NCBI GenBank assembly: GCA_902764415.1
Contig: CACWVU010000018.1
Location: 1 to 64,000 of the forward strand
Source: an uncultured bacterium
GTDB lineage: Bacteria; Verrucomicrobiota; Kiritimatiellia; RFP12; UBA1067
Direction: 5' to 3'
DNA length: 64,000 bases
Part shown: one piece after another, positions 63,432 to 64,000 of the stretch
Layout of the letters: every line of letters starts with the position of its first letter
Numbering within the stretch: the stretch's first letter is position 1
Made by a program: the position numbers and the translations under genes
Notes under the pieces: model-generated
The model's input: only the letters and a program-made list of their open reading frames with translations
The model's database searches: none
Told to the model about the DNA's origin: nothing

Positions 63432-63654
63432 GAACTCCGATGGTTGGGACTCCCGCTACCGCTTCGCAGCTCCGCACTAGACAACCGCGATCCAGAAGGC
63501 TACATTGCCTATTTGTATAACTGGGGCTCCGCCCCAGGCCCCTGCGGCGCAGCCGCAGATATAAAACCAGGTAAGTGTGGCCGTGTATGACGAATGTCAA
63601 TGCGAAGCATAGCCAATTCTGCGGAGCGGTAGCGGGAGCCACACGGATCGGAGT
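63432..63654. repeat. Inverted-repeat spacer between two tRNA genes
   Basis: Imperfect inverted repeats of about 40 bp, at 63432-63476 and 63618-63654, share CTCCCGCTACCGCT and AACTCCGAT. Inside are two smaller hairpins, GGGGC-TCC-GCCCC and CTGCGGC-GCA-GCCGCAG, at about 63523-63560. No protein gene is visible; apparent reading frames here are translations of tRNA sequence. It could be a MITE-like remnant. Confidence 0.6.
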
Positions 63655-63678
63655 TTATAACCCCGCGCCGCATAGTTT

Positions 63679-63761
63679 AGCCGAGGGTCGGATTCGAACC
63701 GACGCGTCCTTGCGGATCCTGATTACAAATCAGGCGCAGTCAACCACTGTGCCACCCCGGC
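63679..63761 (-). tRNA. tRNA-Thr (TGT) with an enlarged variable arm
   Basis: Read on the - strand, acceptor GCCGGGG/CCTCGGC has discriminator T and no encoded CCA. The anticodon stem-loop is CCTGA-TTTGTAA-TCAGG, anticodon TGT. The variable region is 14 nt and can form TCC-GCAA-GGA. The D-stem has three pairs because position 13/22 is C-C. G1-C72 and C2-G71 fit threonine identity, but the variable arm is like a class II tRNA. Confidence 0.85.
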
Positions 63762-63775
63762 GTCTATGGATGTGT

Positions 63776-63784
63776 AGTATACCA
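63776..63784 (-). promoter_or_regulatory. Extended -10 promoter of tRNA-Thr
   Basis: On the - strand it reads TGGTATACT, ending 14 bases before the first tRNA base. It is divergent from, and only about 20 bases away from, the ileS promoter. Confidence 0.65.
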
Positions 63785-63800
63785 TATTCGCGGCGATTTT

Positions 63801-63809
63801 TGGTATAAT
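63801..63809 (+). promoter_or_regulatory. Extended -10 promoter of ileS
   Basis: TGGTATAAT with TATAAT at 63804-63809, followed by AC, lies 33 bases before the ileS ATG at 63843. Confidence 0.7.
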
Positions 63810-63842
63810 ACACCTTCAAAAATCGATTCAGAGGCTTCAGAC

Positions 63843-64000
63843 ATGTTCAAACCGGTTTCCAACAAGGTCGATTTCCCGAAAATGGAGGAGGGCGTTCTCC
63901 GTTTCTGGGCGGACGACCGCACCTTCGAAAAGTCGCTCGCGCGCAATCGCGGCAAGGAGCGCTACACCTTCTACGACGGCCCTCCGTTCGCCACCGGGCT
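63843..64000 (+). CDS. ileS: Isoleucyl-tRNA synthetase, N-terminal fragment (runs off the window)
   Basis: The 52 visible residues start [20 protein letters not shown] and reach [12 protein letters not shown], the conserved region just before the HIGH motif of IleRS. The related ValRS has a different N-terminus, so IleRS is preferred. The rest lies outside the window. Confidence 0.88.
   Translation, partial: MFKPVSNKVDFPKMEEGVLRFWADDRTFEKSLARNRGKERYTFYDGPPFATG

Noticed and set aside
63370-63808. Two small reading frames (one per strand) between and across the tRNA genes, with GDSNPRYED-like and GRIRTDASLRI-like peptides
   Set aside because: These peptides are the well-known artefact of translating tRNA sequence; no ribosome binding site or codon bias supports a protein.

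Overview
The window is high-GC (roughly 65%) bacterial chromosome, densely coding and mostly on the + strand, with many ATGA-type start/stop overlaps. The gene content suggests an anaerobic, Gram-negative member of the PVC group, with Kiritimatiellota/Verrucomicrobiota my best guess. Supporting this are DapL-type lysine synthesis, LpxL/HtrB-like acylation, an exosortase/EpsI exopolysaccharide locus, secreted WbsX/GH99-like and six-hairpin-like glycosidases, very large exported TPR proteins, an oxygen-sensitive iron-sulfur flavoprotein complex and radical SAM enzymes. The assignment is inference from gene families; no rRNA gene is present to fix it.

Layout. 1-1.3 kb: end of fusA, then rpmI and rplT. 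1.3-7.4 kb: a tightly packed operon dxr-rseP-ispG-(O-antigen ligase-like)-dapL. 7.5-12.0 kb: ferredoxin, a 10-TM metal-exporter-like protein, a three-domain fusion (M3 peptidase + chorismate mutase + Nudix) and a PflA-like radical SAM protein. 12-14.5 kb: a coiled-coil membrane protein, a small unknown protein, a divergent sigma-like protein and an LpxL-like acyltransferase. 14.5-18.8 kb: NuoE-like, NuoF-like and GltD/NfnB-like subunits of a soluble flavin/iron-sulfur complex resembling the Sporomusa-type transhydrogenase. 18.8-22.8 kb: secreted carbohydrate-active proteins, convergent. 23-24 kb: a BASS-family transporter. 24-35.7 kb: an operon for three exported TPR proteins, one about 2,567 residues long, followed by an M18 aminopeptidase.

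37.1-44.3 kb is the most unusual part. It is a type I restriction-modification operon (hsdM, hsdS, hsdR) with a REP-associated tyrosine transposase (RAYT) gene inserted between hsdM and hsdS. Five copies of a bipartite palindromic element lie inside or across the coding sequences of all four genes and are read through in frame. hsdS also carries a run of nine Gs at the hinge between its two target-recognition domains, the kind of site that makes specificity phase-variable.

44.4-48.5 kb: a frameshifted, truncated surface-protein remnant, then the thiamin operon thiG-thiH-thiC on the - strand behind a TPP riboswitch. 48.5-54.5 kb: a repeat-rich spacer with a 26-nt poly-C tract next to the promoter of the primary sigma factor gene, then a membrane-anchored RRM protein, a DJ-1 family protein, a ClC channel and a HAD protein. 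54.5-58.7 kb: an RsuA/RluB pseudouridine synthase, topA with an atypical C-terminus, and a Xer recombinase. 58.8-63.3 kb: exosortase, EpsI and a WecA-WbpM fusion, then nagA. 63.3-64 kb: tRNA-Ser(GCT), an inverted-repeat spacer, an odd tRNA-Thr(TGT) on the - strand and the start of ileS.

Promoters are unusually legible. The 11-mer TGGTATAATAC occurs six times in front of genes, and several starts lie only 8-13 nt after the -10 box, which predicts leaderless or near-leaderless mRNAs.
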